In this document: piece by piece, positions 25,226 through 38,808 of the stretch
Layout: each line of letters starts with the position of its first letter
How positions within the stretch are numbered: the first letter of the stretch is position 1
From: Neelides folsomi
Taxonomy: Eukaryota > Arthropoda > Collembola > Neelipleona > Neelidae
DNA: 64,000 bases
Assembly: GCA_034687125.1 (NCBI GenBank)
Contig: JAQGBZ010000280.1
Location: forward strand, 20,087-84,086
Direction of reading: 5' to 3'
The notes under the pieces: generated by a model
What the model saw: only the letters and a program-made list of their open reading frames with translations
Databases searched by the model: none
Told to the model about the DNA's origin: nothing
Program-made: the position numbers and the translations under genes

Positions 25226-27237
25226 ATGAAACATCTTTTAAGACATTTGTCCATCTTAACTTTTGCATTTTATGCAAATGGGATGTTTTACGTTCCGCCA
25301 ATTTCAAAAGATTCAAATCCCATTCGTACAGAAAACGAAGACGTGCATTTGAATACGGTGAATAATTGATTATATTTAAATCTTATTTAATAGTCTTAAT
25401 ATTACATTGTTTAGAATGGTTTTAAATTAAATTATTGTTTAATGTGTTAAGGTTGAATTAATTCACAAATATGGATATCCATCGGAAATACATGAAATAA
25501 CGACAGACGACGGCTATATCTTAACAATGCACAGAATACCCTTTTCGCATAAGAATTGCGGGGGAATTGAGCAATGTTCAAAGAAGAAAATTCCCGTTTA
25601 TTTACAACATGGTTTTGTGTGTTCCTCTGCTGGTTGGATTATGAATTCTCCAGATAAAGCCCTACGTAAAATTAGCTTTAATTTATATTAAATTATTAAA
25701 TTATTTAAATCCATTTTATATTCATTTTTACTTCTTTTGTTTTAGCTTATAGATTGGCTGATGCAGGATATGACGTTTGGCTGGGAAATTTTCGCGGGAA
25801 TATTTATTCAATGCGACACGTCGAGTATTCACCGGAACAAAATATATTTTGGGACTTCACGTAAGTCAATTAAGGAATGATTTAATGACATGCAAAGTTG
25901 AGTTAATTGTAATTCTAACAAGAGGATGACAAAATGACAATTGGGATCTAATTGGACAGATACGAGCAAATGGGTTTGTTTGACGTTCCTGCAATGGTAA
26001 ATTACATCTTGAAGGTGACGGGTCATGACAAATTATTTTACATTGGACATTCAATGGGAAACACGGCATTTTACATTGCAGCCTCTTCCGTACCAAAATT
26101 CGAAGAGAAAATTATTTCTGCTTTCGCACTTGCTCCTGTTGCGTTCATTGGTGCGTGTTTTCACTTAAATATTTTAAATATTTAATATTTCAATCTCATT
26201 TCGATTTTAATTTTAATATTTATTCGCAGAGTATATCCAATCTCCATTTATGAAGGTGGCAATATTCGCTCAAAATGAAAATGTGAGAAAAATTTAAAAT
26301 TATGCTTGTAAATACTTTATTCAAAAGGAATGAAATAATGAAATCATTATTAGTGTTAAATTTGTTTTTATAGCAGTAAAAACCAATTTTAAATTTTAGA
26401 TCGCATTGTCAACTTTTGGACATCAGAAGTTTGTTCCAGAAAGGGTTTTGGAACTCATAAGAACCCTTGGAGTGGACATTTGCAATCCTAAATTTTTTAT
26501 CAATGCTGCTTGTGAAGGTCTTATGTTTTCCTTAGCAGGATTTGATCCACATCAAGTTAACAAAGTAAATACTTAATATTTAATAATTTATAATAGGTAA
26601 ATCAATATTGAGTTTTTTGAGCTTCCACATGTACGTGACTTATTATAGTTCATTCCAATAAGCAAAGTGTCTGAGTTTTAAAATTCTCAGAAAAATTTAC
26701 ATTGTTACCTTATGCAAATTTTTCTGCGAATTTTAAAACTCAGACACTGCTTATTGGAATGAACTATAAATTAAATGTTATTTTCTCAGACATGGTTTCC
26801 AGTACTTTTGGGACATTATCCCGACATCACCTCCACGCGAACTTTCATACACTTCCTCCAAACGTACAATGAGCGGCGATTCTGCCGCTACAACCATGGG
26901 AGAAAACAGAACTTGGAAATCTACGGAACTTCAACTCCGCCCGACTATGATTTATCCGCTGTCAAAGCTAAAGTAATTCTCGTTTGGGCGGAAAACGACT
27001 ACATGGCTAATCCAAAGGTATTCGATATAAAATTTAAATTTGATAAAAATTGATAAAAAAGTGTTGAATTATTGAATTGAATTTTAGGATGTGAAAAGAC
27101 TCGAGGCTCTTTTGCCAAACGTTAAATCTTACAAAGTTACTGATGAAAATTTTAATCACATTGATTTTCTCAATGGAGTCAATTCCGATCAACTTATTTA
27201 TAATCCAGTCATGAATATGATGAAAGCATTGGCATAA
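25226..27237 (+). CDS. Secreted/lysosomal acid lipase (AB-hydrolase, lipase 3 type), 8 exons
   Basis: Exons 25226-25357, 25452-25665, 25746-25860, 25960-26150, 26230-26282, 26400-26564, 26790-27017 and 27088-27237 join in consistent phase into 415 residues, the usual length of metazoan acid lipases. The start gives a signal peptide ([19 protein letters not shown]). Family marks: [20 protein letters not shown] in the N-terminal lid-associated module, the oxyanion strand [30 protein letters not shown], the nucleophile elbow GHSMG (Ser about 185), acid Asp in WAENDY (about 360) and His in NFNHIDF (about 390). The triad is intact, so it should hydrolyse triacylglycerols or sterol esters in gut lumen or lysosome. 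Intron 6 carries a miniature inverted-repeat element (26644-26768). AATAAA follows the stop at about 27256. It diverges from the GT31 gene on the left. Confidence 0.93.
26644..26768. repeat. MITE inside lipase intron 6
   Basis: Arms of about 53 bases (from TATAGTTCATTCCAATAAGC at 26644, mirrored by GCTTATTGGAATGAACTATA ending at 26768) fold back around about 18 bases, with small mismatches mid-arm. TA stands at both outer ends, so a TA target duplication is likely. The element fills most of the intron between lipase exons 6 and 7 and leaves the splice sites intact. Confidence 0.8.
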
Positions 27238-27378
27238 ATTAATAATCAATTCCTCAATAAAATTATTTATATTTCCTGAAGAATTTTGTTAATAAAGTTC
27301 AACGCAATTTAATGATTTTTATCAAATAATTATTAAGCACATAACGATATACGTTTAATACATATTGTATATGCCCTT

Positions 27379-27924
27379 TCATTCAATTTTTTTCTCGTAA
27401 TGCGATTTGGCTATTGGGCTATTAAGATAACAATAAAATTTGCTGAGCCGTTTAAGAAGAGTCTCAATGGCCCAAAGTGCATTGTGGTTGTAATGAATAT
27501 GATCCTTAAGTGGTGCGTTGGTGAGTGAGAGGGATTTTTCATAGAAGGATGAGGAAGTGGAGGAAGATGACGGGGGAATAAAGGGACTAAACGGAGAATG
27601 GAAATGTCTTGCCCATTCTCTGCTCCAGCAGATGAAGGGGATGAATGGAGTGAATGAGATATCATTTCGCAGGCCGCTGCCCTCTCCAATACAATCAAAC
27701 CTTCCTAGGACACTCTCACATTTCCTAACTCTCGACCTCTCATTTATAACAATCATTCCTGTCCTTAAAGAATCAATCCATCTTGTATAACTATAACAAT
27801 TAACAATGAATAGCGAACTGACCCTGTCTAAGGAACAAATGTCCGAGGAAACCATTAGGTATGTATTTAGTACAGAAATAATGTTGAGCGGGAAAGCATT
27901 GTAAATTGGGATTACAAAATACAT
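27379..27924 (-). other. Long open frame of unknown status, 181 codons
   Basis: An uninterrupted 181-codon frame with an ATG at its start, containing a serine tract (PPSSSSTSSSF). It has no signal peptide, no recognisable domain and overlaps, in antisense, the first exon of the 53-residue gene model at 27806. It is longer than expected by chance in AT-rich DNA, but this stretch is locally richer in G+C. I regard it as more likely a chance frame than a gene. Confidence 0.15.
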
Positions 27925-28381
27925 AGATACTTGTACATATAACGGACGTGAGCGGGAAATTTACAATGTCATTAAAGGTTAAGGAGTTAAGGTCAATGTG
28001 AAGATGTTTGGGGAGATAATCTAAAGGTGAAGTTAAGATGGTCCATTTTTGAAAAAGTTAACCAGAGATAACTGATATTAGAATGGAGGGGATGAGAAGA
28101 GTGAAGAAAGCGATTAAGATCAGACAAATGAGTCAATTCGGAGAGAAGTGAGGGTTCATTGGGAGAAGATAGGGAGAAGATGAGTTTAATCGTTTTTGAA
28201 ATTTCCCGGTTGAAGATAAAGGTAATTGTTTGGGCAGTATAGGTAATTCAATCCTTTTGTTGTGAATTAAAGTGAGGAGGAAGTTGCGGTTGAATCAATC
28301 ATTAGGAGTTCGAAGAGTCATCGTGCGGTTTTGGCCCATTTGACAGCTTCGGAATCTCCGTCGGTTATTAGAAATGAATGA
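27806..28381 (+). CDS. Possible small two-exon gene, 53 residues
   Basis: Exon 27806-27858 starts with ATG in a good context (AACAATG) and ends at a strong donor (ATTAG|gtatgt, phase 2); exon 28273-28381 opens after gaattaaag|T, completes the split codon and runs 35 codons to TGA. The product is hydrophilic and rich in Glu and Ser: MNSELTLSKEQMSEETIS, then EEEVAVESIIRSSKSHRAVL and a Ser-rich tail ending VIRNE. It has no signal peptide and no known motif. The intron of 414 bases is long for this window. Matching phase and composition support it, but nothing excludes a chance join, and further exons may exist. Confidence 0.4.
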
Positions 28382-31300
28382 AGACCACTTGAAGATGTCT
28401 GACATGACCGGCGAACAACTCGCGTAGTTGTACAACCAAAGTTCCACACATGTTTTGTTAATCATATGAAATATGATGGCCATTTACACCAAACCACACG
28501 ACTTGCCCCGTTCGCAACCAAAAAACCCTCGACCTCTACTTGACCAACAACCTCAACTTTACACCATTCAAATAACAAAAATTTGAAATTTTAATTCATG
28601 AATTCAAATCCAAACTTAAAATTTTATTATTATAGCTAAATTTTATATTATAATTCTATTATAGTTAAATAATCGAATGATTTAAATATATTCAGAATTT
28701 AATTACAAGTAATACTAAATTCTAATTTAGCATTAATTTATCAAAAAATTACAATTTAAATTTAAAAACAGAGATTTTGGACCGAGATTTCCAAAAAGCA
28801 AATAAATATAAAAAGGTTCAATGAATATAATTTAAAAGGATTTTGATAAATGAGTTAAATCCGAAGGAACTCGTCTTGTAGAACATTAAAGCATCTCTCG
28901 TTAGTTTTTTTTCTCCTTATGAGTGAAACAGAGAAAAGTGGGGAAGAAGGGGAAAACTGTTCTTTTGACGAGATCTCAAGGTCTTTAACGCCTCCTTCAT
29001 TTATTAAGATTCATTAAAGGTCAAGAGAATTTTTTTAAATTTCCCGCTGCTAATTTACCTCATATGGCAATTGCCAATTGGAGGGTGATTGGAGCGGAAT
29101 GGAAATTGAAACACCGTTGGTGTAAAAGTAAACAAATCCTCTATTTCTAACGTTGTAATTCTTCTAATCCCCGGCTTTTAATTTCCTATCTCTTTAATGC
29201 TTCCAATTCCAATGTCTTTCACGCTTCAACGTTCTCTTCGAGAGAGATGTTAATAAAGACATCTACAAGGTGTAAGCGTGTAAGTGAAGGAATAATGATG
29301 CGTAATGAAAGACCCCGAGTTTCACTTGCCCAAATGAACAACGCACAATTGAGCTCAATTTAATACACCGTTTCCGCTTTCAAAACTCCCGCTCGTTTCA
29401 ATTACAGGGATTTTTATTAGCGTTCATTTTCAACCGTTTCGTTCCTTCAATTGGAAGGTTGAAATGAATGTGAAGTTTAAGTGACGATAATGATCAAATT
29501 GAGATATTTGCAATTCGGTCAAATTGAAGGAATAATCCAGCAATTTTTATTCAATTGACCGAGTGGGATGATGAAGCTAAATGTTTGAATAGAAAACCGG
29601 GCTGATTGTCTTCAACTTTAAACCTACTGTAATAAATTCCTATGTACACAGCGTCTTTTAAAGGTTTAAGTTGGGGAAGGAGCAAAGAATGAAAACGGAA
29701 ACTGTTTTGTGTTTTTTTATCAAAGGAGGATTATTCTGTGAAATAATGAATTACTCGTGACCGTTTGGATATGAAACGTGTTATATGAGTTTTATATAAA
29801 ATTATAAACGGACTTTGTAGGTAATGAAATGTTATGTACTAAATGAAATGAACTTTTGAAAGGAATTTTTCTACAAGATCCCTTTGAGCCATTTTGACGT
29901 GTGTGGATATTTGGTTTAGTTTGAAGTTTGGTTTTTCCATTTGGGCTCCTCCGTTGGGGCAATTGAAGGGGACGGAGGGCTTTGATGGTTTTAAAAACAC
30001 ATTTATTCATTTGAAGGATGTTCGCTAAATGGATTTGATAAAAGAACTTCACCAACTGAACCACAAGCCCATTTATTCCTCTTCTTAAACTTCACAACTT
30101 CCCTTTTTCACGCTTCACTTTTATTAGAAAAAAAGTGAAGATTTTACATAGGAGAAACCATACTTGATTGAAACGAATTTTTTATTTTTATAACAGTGGA
30201 TTTAAAATACCTCTATTGCTCCATATTTTATACTTTGTAATATGATTGCTACTTTGCTACTAATGCACAGTCACAGATACAGATATATGGTAATGCATGA
30301 TAATATGATATTAAGTCATATAAATTTGAATTCCATTGTTTTGAATTTTATTACAAGAGGTTCTTGTGTTGAGTATTGTAAATTATAATAACTACAGAAA
30401 AAGTATAGGTTGTTATGTTGTTAGCAATAAATGAAATTAAAGGTGAATTAAAGAATAAATTGGGAATTGAATTGATTAAGAGATTTGAATTAAATTTCTG
30501 ATGTTGATGGATCATTCTATTTTTTCTCCTCATCAGTCTTAGTAAGAAGAAAGGAGAAGGAATTGAGAAACAATGTGGACAATCAGAGCGTCCTCAACAT
30601 TCCGAGGACTTTGACCATCTTAATAAACCCGAGACGCATATTGGATTCAATTGTCACTTTGTCATTTGCGAATCTCCTTAAGGACATCTGTCTTCAACTT
30701 TCATTTTTTAAATTACAGCCTTATATAGCCAAAATACAAATATGAATCACACCTTTGAAAATTCGCAAATGTCACAAGTAAACATACAATATTTCATACA
30801 TTATGTAATATACAATGTAATATACTACCTTACATCTGTCACGTAATTTGATAGTAATCATGCGAATTTGTTTGTCAAAAGTAAAATGAGCTTGCAAAGT
30901 TTAAAAGTGAAAAAACTTAAAATTATTTCTATAAAAATGGAGAGGATCCGCGCGGATGAATTGAATAATTGAGTGAGTTTGTGGAATGTCTCAATTGGAT
31001 TGGCGTTGTCACCCTGCCAGTCAACTTCCACTTTTTTTCATCTAGTAAATGGATTAAATAGGGATGGGTGTTGGGGGATGTCAATCCACTTTTCTGTTTT
31101 TCCTGAATAAATTACAATCAGGAGACTTTGCGCTCCAATGGGTCTGGAAAGTGACGGAAGTGAAGATGTGCTTCTTCCATATCACTCCACATACTTATAC
31201 ATACTCACCGCATCACTTTCCACTTCATCTATAAAGCTTATTCTGATTGAGGGAGTTTCAGGTCAAAGGACTCAAGATCACGTCCAACGTTGTTCCAAGA

Positions 31301-34138
31301 AAATTCCCTTTCAACTCCTCAAATTACGAGATTCACATTTGACAAAAGATATAAAAGGGTTCTCATTTTCCCATATATCATTTCCTCCTCAGTCCTCACA
31401 TATTCCATACATATATGTATAAGATTCCATTGCGTCTCACTTCCTTGAAATTTTTATATAACAATCGCCGAGCTATTGAATGATACAAAGATTTCCTACG
31501 TCTTTTGTAAACTTTTTATTAAATTAAACCATGACATTCTTCTTCTAAATTTCTATCCTTATGCTCACATTCAGACTCACTCGGTGTGTTTTCTGTTCAG
31601 TCTGCCCAATGTCAGTCAGAACTCAGACTTTGGAAATCATGAAATCATTGAATCATCCACTGAATACAAATATTTGAAATTTCCCACACTTTTTTTCCTC
31701 AAAAATTGAGGTGCGAGGAAAAGTGCGATTTTAAGATTTTGTGAACCGTAACTCGTTTTGCATGTAGATTTTTTAAAATGGAAACTTGAACTCGTTTGAT
31801 CTTTAATTAAAACTAAGGGGAAATGATAGTCTTTAAATCAGGAGAGGAAGAAAGTCGAAACATGCGAATTTTCCTACACCTCCGCAGTCATGCCAATTCT
31901 TCACGGAGGTTCGTGAGGAAATGTAAACACATTTGGATTCAAATCCGTCCCCTATACTTTCACGCCTACACCTCTCAATTACACTACTGTGGATTTTATA
32001 AACCTATAATTTAATATACTTAATATATTATACTTTTTGTACAATTTCAGCACATCCTTATTAAAAGCATAAAAAGTTTAGATTCCGGAGGAGATTTAAA
32101 ATAGGATATATCCGTATGTAATTTATTTTTCTATTTTATTCCTCGTTCGTGTTGTAATGGAAGTTCCATGAATCGGATTTGCCTCATGGATTCGGCAATT
32201 CCTTCAAGAAAATCCTGTCCATATGGATTCAACATTGCAAATCACAATTCGCCGTATTTCAACATTCAACTCCTAATCCGATGAATTGAAGCTTACGCTT
32301 TTAATTCTTCTTAATTCTCTGGATTTGTTTAGTGCTGCTTACACGGGCATTTGTGGTTTATAGTAGAATGGCTAATGGTACGCTTCCAAATGAAGCTTTT
32401 AATGACGTTCCAAGGAAGATGAATTTCTAATATTGGGTTTGTTCAAATCCCAGGAGCCAATGACTCCCGGAATACAAAAGCAACGTGGGAAATTCAAATC
32501 CCCATTCTCCCACTCGCCAAATTCACTATCAAATAAACTTTCGACTCATTGGATTCACATTCTATAGTTTTCTATTAGAGTTCACTTACACTGACACTGA
32601 GATATATCTGTTGTTATATCAGATCTATGATTTAAGTCTAACCGAAATTCCTCAACAAAGAATCGCTAAGATCGCGAACGCGTTCAGGAATTTTTAAAAG
32701 TCATTCGCGAAATATGGGAATTTTGCACTTGCTTTTCAAAGAGAAAAAAACTAATGAGTCTTGATGGAAACACAATTTGGATGTCAAAATGATAAAAAAA
32801 GCTTCATGTAATGTGTGGTTTTTGATTTTTATCACACTAGTTTGTAATATCCCATAAAGTAATTAGATTTTGGTACAAATTGTAAAAAAAATACATAAGG
32901 AATTAGAATTACAGAATAATGAACTTTATATTTGATATAAGGTGGAATTACTTATGTTATTTATTAAAGTTATATAACAATAATTAAATATAAGATTGTA
33001 CAGATTGGATTAGGATAGTTCAAATGGAATGTATAAGGCTTATTGTATTTATTAAAATAATAGACAATGTGCGATCTTCATATGAGATCTTGTATACCAT
33101 ACTCATTTGTTAGAGAGATTGAAGGGATTAATTAGAGGCTTCATTATAATTAATGAAGAGAAATGTAAAATAAAATACAAGTTTTATTTCATTGATGAAC
33201 CGATCAACAATTCTTTTAAACTATTATCAAATTCCCTATGTATTAAATACATCCATCATAAATACTAATACTAAATACATACGAGTTGATGAACTAAACG
33301 TATATTGATAGTAATTCCCTTTTTATCTCAAATTGAGATCTAACAGTGGAATTTGACAAATGAAAAATGAATTTATTAGTGAAAACTTGAATCTTATCGC
33401 GGCATCCGAAGGAAACTTCAATAAATAATAAAAATGAAATGAAGCCAAAAGGCCGCTCCTATTTAATTAACTACAATTTACCAATTTAATGAGAAGTTTG
33501 GAAAGGCATTTAAAATTTATTAAAAAGGCATTCAATCACCATTTAAAAAACGTGTTTTAAATCTCCCAATTGAATTTACATTGCAAATAAATTTTTAAGC
33601 AATAACGTGATTTTAAATAAAGAAGTACAGAAATTGTAATCTGTAAATGTGAATTTGTTTAAGCTCATTGTTCCAATTCCGCTAATCGCCCTTTGAAACA
33701 ATTCTCGCCGAAGAAAAATCGTTTAACAAGTTTTGGGGAAAATTCACCGTTTGGACATGTAAAGTTGTGGGAAGTTTGGAAATAGATTTAGAAACCATTT
33801 GGTTATAAGGAGGAATGTAAAGTATGTAAATCGGATGTGTTGTAGCTGTAATTTCCTACGCTTCCTTCATTATTGCTTAAATAGAACAATAGACACCCAA
33901 AGGGAATTATTCCACATTTAAATTAAGCCAGACACCAAAATAAGAAAAAATTATACATTTACTCACAAGAAACTTTTTAATGAAGATTCTAATTGTTCGA
34001 TTAAAATTTGAATTACTTAATCTGTATTTTCTGTATTATTTAAAATGATGTAATAATTGGATGCTTTTTATTATTTTTATGCAACTAACATTAAGTTAAT
34101 CTTAATTAAAATAATATTCATAAAAATATTTTTATTAC

Positions 34139-34234
34139 CTCTTTTTCTTTTGGATTGAGATCATATTGGGTGTAAAACTGAGATTCATCTCCGCTCCTTT
34201 CCTCTATAATTTCTTCATCGTCAAAAGACCCCAT
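34139..34234 (-). CDS. Orphan candidate first coding exon (32 codons)
   Basis: ATG at 34234 opens a 32-codon frame, MGSFDDEEIIEERSGDES then QFYTQYDLNPKEKE, ending exactly at a donor (AAAGAG|gtaata, phase 0). The acidic composition and full-length openness look like real protein. Downstream on the minus strand the only phase-0 candidate I found is 29979-29839 (PSVPFNCPNGGAQMEKPNFK and on to a TAG), but its acceptor has a poor pyrimidine tract. The gene, if real, would have an intron of at least 4 kb. Family unknown. Confidence 0.35.
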
Positions 34235-37200
34235 GGCAAATTATGTTCAAATTTCCCTTAATTTCCCAAATCCCTCACATCACACTTTTCTTATGGAATT
34301 ACAACAACAGTTCCGTTGAATCACTTCACAAAAATCCCGACTCATCTCCTTCGATTAACTCCTTGTTCAAATTTAAGCCTCTCAATTCCCCCTATTATTC
34401 AAATGTAATTGATCCATCACTGTCACCATTAATAAAAACTTCATCTTTTACTTCACCAGCTTCAGCTCTTTCAGCTTCCTTCGGCTTTCTTTACCTCCAG
34501 ACTTTTTTTCTTCAGAGTCTCAGATATTCAATTTCCTCATATTACAAATTGGGGGATTTTTCCAAATAAGGCCCTTGTTTAATTATGAGCTTATCGAGGG
34601 CAGAAAGATAAAAAGTGTGTAAAAGCGATTAAAGGGAGATGATGATCAACTTCCTTTGAGTCCCAACTGGGGTAATGTGGAAGTCGAGGGAGAGGAATTA
34701 ACCAACGGATCTTCCTTCCACGAAACTTCCTTCAACACTGAACCTCTCTCCACCTCAACAACGTATTTTACACATACACCTACTATACATCAAGAAACTC
34801 GTTCTTTTTTACACTACAACGCTCATCCCTATAACCCCCAACATTCGGTCCTATAAAACCTTACAATCGGAGTTCGGATATAATAATAGCCAAACTAGCT
34901 AGGTAGTACTTTTACAACCATTTTATATTTTTGATTTTTTAAACTTATCTCTATCTATTTAATGTAGATTATTAATTAAAAACATTTAAAATTATATTTC
35001 ATATTATTGTCTATCAATTAATTGTAAGTTATTAAAATTAAGTTTATGTAACTTGGAATAAATGTATGACATTATTTTAAAAAAAACATATAGTAATCAT
35101 TTAAATAATTATATGGCGGGCTAAGGGTCAGCCAATGTTAGGCGGAAATTTAAAATTTGTTAATTATCCTTTATATTTAACAAGCTTAAACTAACAATAA
35201 GAGTTTGTAATGTTGATGTTGATGTATATAATAAGAATATGTATACAAATTTTATATATGGTTATGTATCGAATATATAGAACTTATTTGCTGATTTACA
35301 TTAAGTAAAACTTCATTAAAAGTCTCCGTGAGAAAGAGTTGACGACGGGGGGCCTTAAGGAATTTCACCTCCAAACACTCCCTCCAATTTATTAGTTTAC
35401 AATACATACATTAACAACGGCCAGACATTTTATTGCTTATACATAGAATAAATTATTATTGAGCTAAATGGTCCAATGCATATCATTTAATGTAGTCGGA
35501 GTTGAAATATCTAAAATATGGCATAAGGTAGTTCCATCATGTCAGGTATTGAAGTCTTCATTTGCTCCTTCAAATTTATTACTTTCTTCCTTCGCCTTTC
35601 AACGTTTTCAGCATTTGGTTCAAGTTTTTTTTAATAAACACATTTGAGCGGATAAGTGATTGAAAATATTCCTTTAATTTACACTCATGAGATCAGTGAG
35701 GCGGAGAATGAACCACTTAATGTTTAAACCTCATAAATTCTAAATGTTTCAAATGTACCTGTTATGAAAAATATGTATTTATAATATTTAAAGAATGTTG
35801 AATCGTGAATAATAAAATTGAATATCTTAATCTTACATGCAAATATATATCTGTGTAATAAATATCTGTATTTGATTAGACAATTTTTAAATAAAAACAA
35901 AATAAATATGTCAGATTGTTTTGATAATTATTTTAATTCTGATTGTTAGTAGAAAATAAAATGGGCAATAATTTAAACTGTGGTAAAATTGTAAATTTGG
36001 GCCAAACGGATTTTTGTCTTTTTTCCACTCCGTTCCTTCCCATGTTTTACATTTGGGTTAGGATTGTTAGGAAGCATCCGGGGTTTGATTGAGAAGGACA
36101 ATGAGAGGACATCCGCTATTTCTTATTACCTCATTCACTTTAACATTGAACTTCATACAAACCATCTCAATGTCTTAAATGCCGAATTGCTCAAACTCAT
36201 GTGTATGAATAAAGCCATGTGGATTTAAATGATCAAATGCATTGTTTGTGTTTGTCCAACTTTTATTATATTATGGTATTTAAAAGTTACGTGTGAACTT
36301 GTCTGTTCCTCTTCTTACTTATAAAATACACGCACGTGGATACAGTTACTTGGACAAAATTAAGAAACGCATTTTACTTCAGTCTGTTGCATCTCAGATT
36401 CAAAGATTCTCAATCTGCACCATTAAATCCATCTAGAAAATCTCCTGCAGTTAAACATCTTCTATTCCCTCTTTGTTTTATTCTCTTATTGTAAACCTTT
36501 TATATTGGTAACTTACACCTGACATTTATTGTTAATTAAATAAACATCATTGTTTCATTTTATATAATACCTTCTAATTTATATCCTTTAACAATGTTCA
36601 CAAGAACATAATACAATTTTATTTACAATGTGTGCAGTTAGATTATATTTATTATGTATCAGTACAAATATACTAACAATAAGTCTATAAGTACCTATAT
36701 TATAGTACTGTATAGGATTAGTTAATTGTGTAATAAACTCCTAAATTCCAAAGTGCAAAGTGTTAAGCCAAATTAGAAACCAATAAAATAAGCAGTTATA
36801 TGGAATCAGTAATTCTATGTTGTATCGTAATTTGTCGTAATGAATACTTCACCTACATTTGACGTATGAAGTCGAAGTTATGGAAGTTTATAGGTTTTGA
36901 GAACTCCCATAGAAAGGTTCAATATTCTCACGGAAATTAAAACTCCCATTGAACGTCTTTTTTGATGTTGTTTGTTCCACTTGGGAAAATCCATCTGTTA
37001 TATTTGCACTTTGTGCACGGGACGTTCCTCATCCGTCCCATAAGAGGTGAATGGGAGAAGAAGTGAGGAGTTGATTATACGAATGATCTTCCCCATTCAA
37101 TCTCTCATTTACTCCCGATGTGATTGAAGTTCCACATTCAGATTTACATTCTAAAAGAATTCCCCCCTGTCACCTGCCTTATTTACATTCACAAATGATG

Positions 37201-38799
37201 AACCTCCAATTCTGAAGAACTACATAGAAAAAGGAGGATATGATGATTGAAAACCCATATGGATAATTTCATACTTATTATATCTTATTATTCGTATAAA
37301 AGGTATATCAAATCTACTCTTATGAGGTCTGTTTATATGATCTTTTTCAGTCTTATCAATTGCAGATTGCAGATCATGATGAATTATGAATCTTGATATC
37401 ATTCAATTACATTGTATGAGAATTCCGGTAAATTATGAATTGAAAAGATGGACGCGTTTGATTGACTAAATTCGTTCCCAAATATTTCTATTTGGACCAA
37501 TGACTCAAATTCTACATAATTTAACATTGAGTTCACATTGGTGGAATTAGTCGACTGGTATTGACATTGACAAATTGTTATCAATTGATCAATACACAAT
37601 TTAACATTTTAAATTTTGTCGCTTATTTTAAAGCTCTTAAGCTCAATTAAAAGTAAATGAAAACAATGAAGGTATATTATGTAGCAGTGGTATTATCGCT
37701 AACTAACATTTAATGTAAGTATTAAAGGAAGATTTTTGGATAAGAAGTTAAGGTGTAAAAAGCGGGGATAAGCGAAAGGCGTAAGGCGTTAAGGAAACGT
37801 GAGGGTCGAGTCGTTGGTTGAATCTTCACTTCCAATCTCTTCATCCCTAACGGAATCCAAGAGACAATTAAAATCTCATTCAACTTTTCAGCTCATTCTC
37901 AGAAATGAACAAAAATTCTATCCATTATTCTTATTTAATAAACAGAAAAACACAAGTTTTATTTTATTCACTTGAATTCATCAAAAATGCCGATTTGGCG
38001 GAATAAAAGCAAAAATACTTAAATATTTTTCACCATTATTATGCAACATATACTCTGTATGTTATATAGGCATATTTGAGCTAACGATAAGTGTTTTAGA
38101 AACTTTTTGAGACAACTTCAAAAAATAAACTACAGCTACATCAATTTTACAAAAATGTTCATCTTGTGGAGAATCTCTGTAAAAGCTCAAATAAAAACTG
38201 AAGACAAAATAACAATGAATATTCACTTTAAAATCATGTAAAAAGTGAATCAAAATAATTCCCTTGTTTAAAACTGTAAAATGAAATTCGTTTAATGAAT
38301 CAAAATAAGGTCTGTGGGTTCCTGGGATTTTCTTCTCACATATGAAGATTCATTGAAGTAAAGTAAATAATTCGGCTATTAAATATAATTTTTAATTAGT
38401 CACAGTCATTAAAACAAACGCCATTTGCACACATGAAGTTCATTCTTATAATTGTAACTTGAAGGCATTTAAAAATTAAATGCCACCCATATTCTCATTA
38501 CCTTTCTACCATTCCTTTTCTAATTACCTTTTTTCTATTTAATTACTCATTAAAAATTCACACATTCATGCAAAGACATTCAAAGTTTGATGTGAGAAGA
38601 ATAAAAGAAGAATTTTATAATTCTCTACTCAATAAGTCTAAATGAATCAAATGACGAATTAAAGGAATTAAATAAAATGATATAAAAGTACAAATACAAG
38701 AAAGAGTGACACACAAACACTCGGCGTATTAATCCAGTAAGGAATAAATTGCCAAATTACAGGTGTGAAAATTACAGTCATCTCTCCCATTTTCCCGAT

Positions 38800-38808
38800 T
38801 ATAAAAGG
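38800..38808 (+). promoter_or_regulatory. TATA-type promoter candidate
   Basis: TATAAAAGG, with a TCATCAG initiator-like sequence about 33 bases downstream. The nearest plus-strand coding start is 41534, so a leader exon spliced over about 2.6 kb would be needed. Weak evidence. Confidence 0.2.

Noticed and set aside
34243-34569. 108-codon plus-strand Ser/Leu-rich frame
   Set aside because: Composition is that of the complement of purine-rich leader sequence upstream of the minus-strand exon at 34139-34234.
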